From Smittia aterrima (taxonomy: Eukaryota > Arthropoda > Insecta > Diptera > Chironomidae), in NCBI GenBank assembly GCA_033063855.1, contig CP093829.1:12555537-12619536 (forward strand): 64,000 nucleotides of DNA. The letters run 5' to 3'. The position numbers were made by a program, and so were the translations under genes. How positions within the stretch are numbered: position 1 is the stretch's first letter; each line of letters starts with the position of its first letter. Below, one piece after another: positions 60,452-64,000 of the stretch. The notes under the pieces are model-generated. The model was given only the letters and a program-made list of their open reading frames with translations, was not told the origin of the DNA and did no database searches.

Positions 60452-61416
60452 ACACTAAAAATAGACTCAAAAAAAGATTCGTAAGTTGAATAAGAAACGC
60501 TTAATCAAAGTTATTCTTTTCTTGAAAACTTTGAAATTTGAATATCTCAATGCATTTCAATGCTGTAACTTTAGACTTTAGTTTGTATAAGAAAAAAACT
60601 ATAAATAAGAACAAAATAAAGAATTTTTTAAACTGAGATTGAAATTGATGAGCGATTTGATATCTGAAACTTTATTAATCAACCATGACCTTTCCCACCA
60701 AAATCAAAGCGAAACAAGTTTTCTTCTCTAAACTTACTTCTTATCTTTTATTCCTCAACGACTTCATCAACATCATCAATATAAACGATTTTACAATTTA
60801 AATGTACAATTAACGTTCTTAAAAATAAGAAATTTGTCTTCAGTTGCGCGTGATTTCATTTCTCACAAATGTTCAGAAAAGAGTTTCAAAGTTAAATTAA
60901 ACTAAAAATAAAGTAAAAGAAAAAAGTAAAGCACAAAGATCAAAGTTAACATTTTTTCTCCTAAAATATCTCGTTCCCTCGTCAACTTTATTAATGAGCT
61001 TCTTAAGATTTTGTTAGTTCAACGTTCGATTTCAATTTCGAGATCATTTTCCAGTAATTTTGGAAAATACTTTCATGTTAAACTTTTTTTTTATTAAAAG
61101 ACATTTCTACATAAAAGAAATCATAAAATTTTATAGAGTGAAGTTGTTAAAACAAAATGCAAAATCGACATTCACTCTAATCTGATTAATCCGGGATATT
61201 TATAACTTTGGAAAGAAGAAAGTTGTGACGATATGCGAGCTTTGATTTGATTCTTTATAATTATTAAAAAGTCGTCAAGCTCAACTCGTGGATTGATTTG
61301 AATTCTCGTGGAATTCTTGTGGAAGAAGAAAGAATTTTTATGTTTAGGTTTCGTTCAAGAGCTCGAAAAATTAAATTAATCTTTGTTGTGTATAAAATAT
61401 TTATGGCAGGCGATTG
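60452..61416. other. intergenic between Cdk4 and the thioredoxin-fold gene (convergent)
   Basis: AT-rich; includes the Cdk4 3' UTR with AATAAA at 60615-60620. No coding exon or repeat was recognised. Confidence 0.5.
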
Positions 61417-63926
61417 TTATTTCTCTTTGGGATCCTTTACAACTTTCGGCGGTGGTGGGGCTGGCTTGAAGCATTGAAGCAGAAAAGCAGTGTAAAGAAC
61501 AAAGCCAATTGCTATTGCGATTAACCCGTACATAAAAAGATTAAGCTCTGGTTGTCTAAAGCGATTCTTCCTCAGCCAATCGAGAACTTCTTCTTCCGAC
61601 AAAATGTCACCTAAACGATAAATTGCTTTATGAGACATCATTAAGTTCTCATTATTTGTGTGTGAATTACCTCGATAAATACTTGGGAAGCGTTTTCGGA
61701 AGTAGACCAAAGCTGGCAGCTTAGTTACGCCCCATTTTCTAGCGTATCGCGAGTCTGCCATCTTCACGAACGTGATGTCTAAGTTATCTGTCTCGCTATC
61801 TATGTTCTCTAACTTTTCTAAAGCAGCTGTGCTTTCCTCATGATCGTACTCAACTGAGAAATAAAATATAAAATAATTTTTTTTGTTGAGATGAAGATAA
61901 CGCCACGGAACTCACAGAAGTACACTGTTAAAAATTCATTTTCTTCTAAAAGCTTATCTAACATTTTTCGATTGACTTCTTCGATTTCGTTTTTAATTTC
62001 AAAGACATCTTGAGATGTCAACCAAGTAAGGACTTTGTCATATTGGTGAAGGTCACCATCGTAGAGCAATGGAACTTGTTTGCTAAAAGTAATCTGTAAT
62101 TTAAGATTCCTCCAAAAAGAAATTCGAGCTTTTCTTACCGGAAATAGACTAAGGAAGGAATATTTGTGACTTCGTATTTGTGAGCAGCTTCAAGACTCGC
62201 GATTTTGACAAAATCGATTCCAAACATATCTGCTTCGCCATCGATATTCTCTAACTCTTCAAGAATTTCTTCGCACTCAGCACAATCTTCATCATCTGAA
62301 AAATATCTATTTTCAAAATATTCTTATGAAATTTATTGGAAACTTACAGAAGAAGACACACATAAGTGGAGACTCTTGCATCAAACGCTCTAACATTCTC
62401 TCGTTGACTTCTTCAATCTCATCAGCAAGCTCTCGATTATCATCGTCGATTAACCACTCAAGAACTGATTGCTCATTTTGAAGATCTCCCTCGAAAATCA
62501 ATGGGTTTCCATTTCTGAAGTAAACTAATGCCGGGAACGTCTTAATGGAATATCGTTTAGCGAGTTGTGGATCTTGAATCTTCACCATGTGAATGCCAAA
62601 AACATCACACTCGTCATCGACTTGCTCTAATCCCTCGAGGATCTGATCACAAATGTTGCAATGTACCTTATCTGAAACGATCAATATTTAACTTGAAATT
62701 GGAGGTCAAAGTTTTGAGAATTTTCCATTGAAAAAGAGAAGGAAACAAAAGGAAAGAAAAACACAAAAATTTACCTCGAATAATGTTTCTATCTTTGTTT
62801 CTATAGCTGCTCAACATTTTCAAGTCTTGCTCGGATCGCTTTTTAGTCTTTTTTACTTTCCAATAGCCACCTTTCCGGCCATGCACGTAATCGGCTTTTA
62901 AACTACTTTTTGTGAACCTATCTGAGCACAAGCTGCGGCAATAGGAGGGTTGCTTGATATGTTTCTCTGACACTATGTTATGAGTTTTTTATGATAAAGG
63001 TCAGGGCGTGTGTGGGGGGTCGGTGATTTATTTTTGATGGTTGCAGTTGCAAAATTGACATTCAAAATAACAGTTTTGCATTCAAAAACAAAAAAAGGTA
63101 AAAAATAAATCATTTTTGAATCAAAATTGGAATTTGAAATTTTGAAAAGTTAGTTTAGGATTGGTTGAGTAAGCATGCAAACAATTGATTGGATGGAGAA
63201 GATTGAATAAGCTTGGAGTTGACTTACAGAAATATACAGCCAGGTACTGAGTTTCTTCAACCATCGATTCGAGCATGACTCGAGTGATTAATTCGATTCG
63301 ATCTTCAGTCTTTTGCTGTATAAGCCATTGAAGGACTTCTTCCTCTTCCTTCAATGAACCTTCGTAGACATTCGGGACGTTCGCTTCAAAGTAAACTAGA
63401 ACAGGATAATCACTAATTCCATAAAGCTCTGCAATCGAAAAATCTTGAGTCTTCACGAAAGTGATTCCATGTCGATCGCAATCATCGTCAATGTTCTCTA
63501 GCTCGTCCAGAATTCCTCCACATTGATCACAATCGCCTCCAGGTTTGTCTACAGAAAAAAAATCAAACTAAAGTCAAAATCATTTTCTACAAATAAATCA
63601 CAAAGAAGCCCAAAGGAGCGAGCAATTAATAACGCAAAGTTCTAAACTTATGAAGAGTTAAGACAGAATTCTTGGAAATACGAAGATGCATTCAGGAATC
63701 TTTTGAAAAGAATTCATAGGAGCAGGGAAAATCTTTCTTTCACCCTCTCGAGAATCAACTGGTGCTTGTTCTTCAATAACAATTGGTGGCGCGGCGCCGT
63801 CGCCACTTCCGCTTTCATGATGCTGTTCGGCAGACGAAGTAATCGTCTGAGCTTCAACTTGTTTCTCTTTTTTGTGACGTTTTTTCATTGCTTTCGAATT
63901 GCAATAGTCGCAAAGTGTCTTGTTCC
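61417..63926 (-). CDS. membrane-anchored protein with tandem thioredoxin-fold modules (5' part outside the window)
   Basis: Partial gene: at least eight exons, 63926-63744, 63548-63228, 62972-62775, 62671-62348, 62295-62139, 62082-61916, 61853-61671 and 61610-61417, running in from beyond the right edge. Module boundaries use phase 1. Each full module reads C-x-x-C, then LENID..CD..GI.FVK, Y.I...P.LVYF, EGDL..E..VL.WL and EEVN..ML. CxxC versions seen are CDQC, CNIC and CAEC; the last module reads YDHEE with none. Exon 62972-62775 is a basic linker with SYCRSLC. A C-terminal TM (NLFMYGLIAIAIGFVLYTAF) is followed by a Pro/Lys tail. This suggests a secretory-pathway redox or chaperone protein; I do not recognise the family name. 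Confidence 0.75.
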
Positions 63927-64000
63927 CTACAAATGTGTTTATCAAAAGTGTTTAATAACTAATTCAGTTACTTCTGGTTAGCGAATCTACTCTAATGAAC

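Noticed and set aside
1..64000. tRNA genes, CRISPR arrays, full-length transposons with reverse transcriptase or transposase
   Set aside because: No A/B-box cloverleaf, no regular spacer array and no such protein motifs were found by reading both strands.

Overview
Eukaryotic, almost certainly insect, nuclear DNA. The genes have GT-AG introns, many only about 55-120 bp long, AT-rich non-coding DNA and AATAAA poly(A) signals. The families are those of Diptera: lingerer, ReepB, Vps28, Ppt1, Cdk4, an achilles/LARP6-type protein and a ZP-domain protein. Compact genes next to long AT-rich gene-poor blocks would suit a nematoceran such as a chironomid midge, but that placement is inference. No bacterial, viral or CRISPR features were seen.

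Layout. 0.9-12.2 kb is gene-dense: a divergent class A GPCR (-), ENGase (+), Ppt1 (-), mRpS16 (+), ReepB (- with two alternative first exons) and a secreted trypsin-like serine protease (+). ENGase and Ppt1 meet tail to tail with 69 bp between stops; Ppt1 and mRpS16 share a 141-bp divergent promoter. 13.1-19.1 kb is lingerer (+, ten coding exons). Vps28 (-) lies at 21.9-22.6 kb, followed by about 7.7 kb with no recognisable gene, ending in a TATA+Inr promoter for the LARP6-like gene (+, single coding exon, 31.1-33.5 kb). An MFSD12-like transporter (-, 35.1-37.1 kb) appears to lack a middle exon where a 5S-rRNA-derived segment and a GATAAG microsatellite now sit. An NK-like homeobox gene (+) is at 40.8-42.3 kb and Mgat1 (-) at 43.6-45.2 kb. 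A ZP-domain membrane protein (-) has four exons at 46.2-47.6 kb and a signal-peptide exon placed by phase at 57.3 kb, implying a 9.7-kb intron. Cdk4 (+) is at 59.0-60.5 kb. The right edge holds the 3' part of a membrane-anchored protein with tandem thioredoxin-fold modules (-), which continues out of the window.

The genes are mostly unrelated housekeeping loci (ESCRT-I sorting, ER shaping, N-glycan maturation and deglycosylation, lysosomal depalmitoylation, cell cycle, mitochondrial translation) mixed with developmental ones (homeobox, ZP, lingerer). All splice models were built by reading GT/AG sites and checking reading phase and family similarity by eye; no alignment or transcript data were available.
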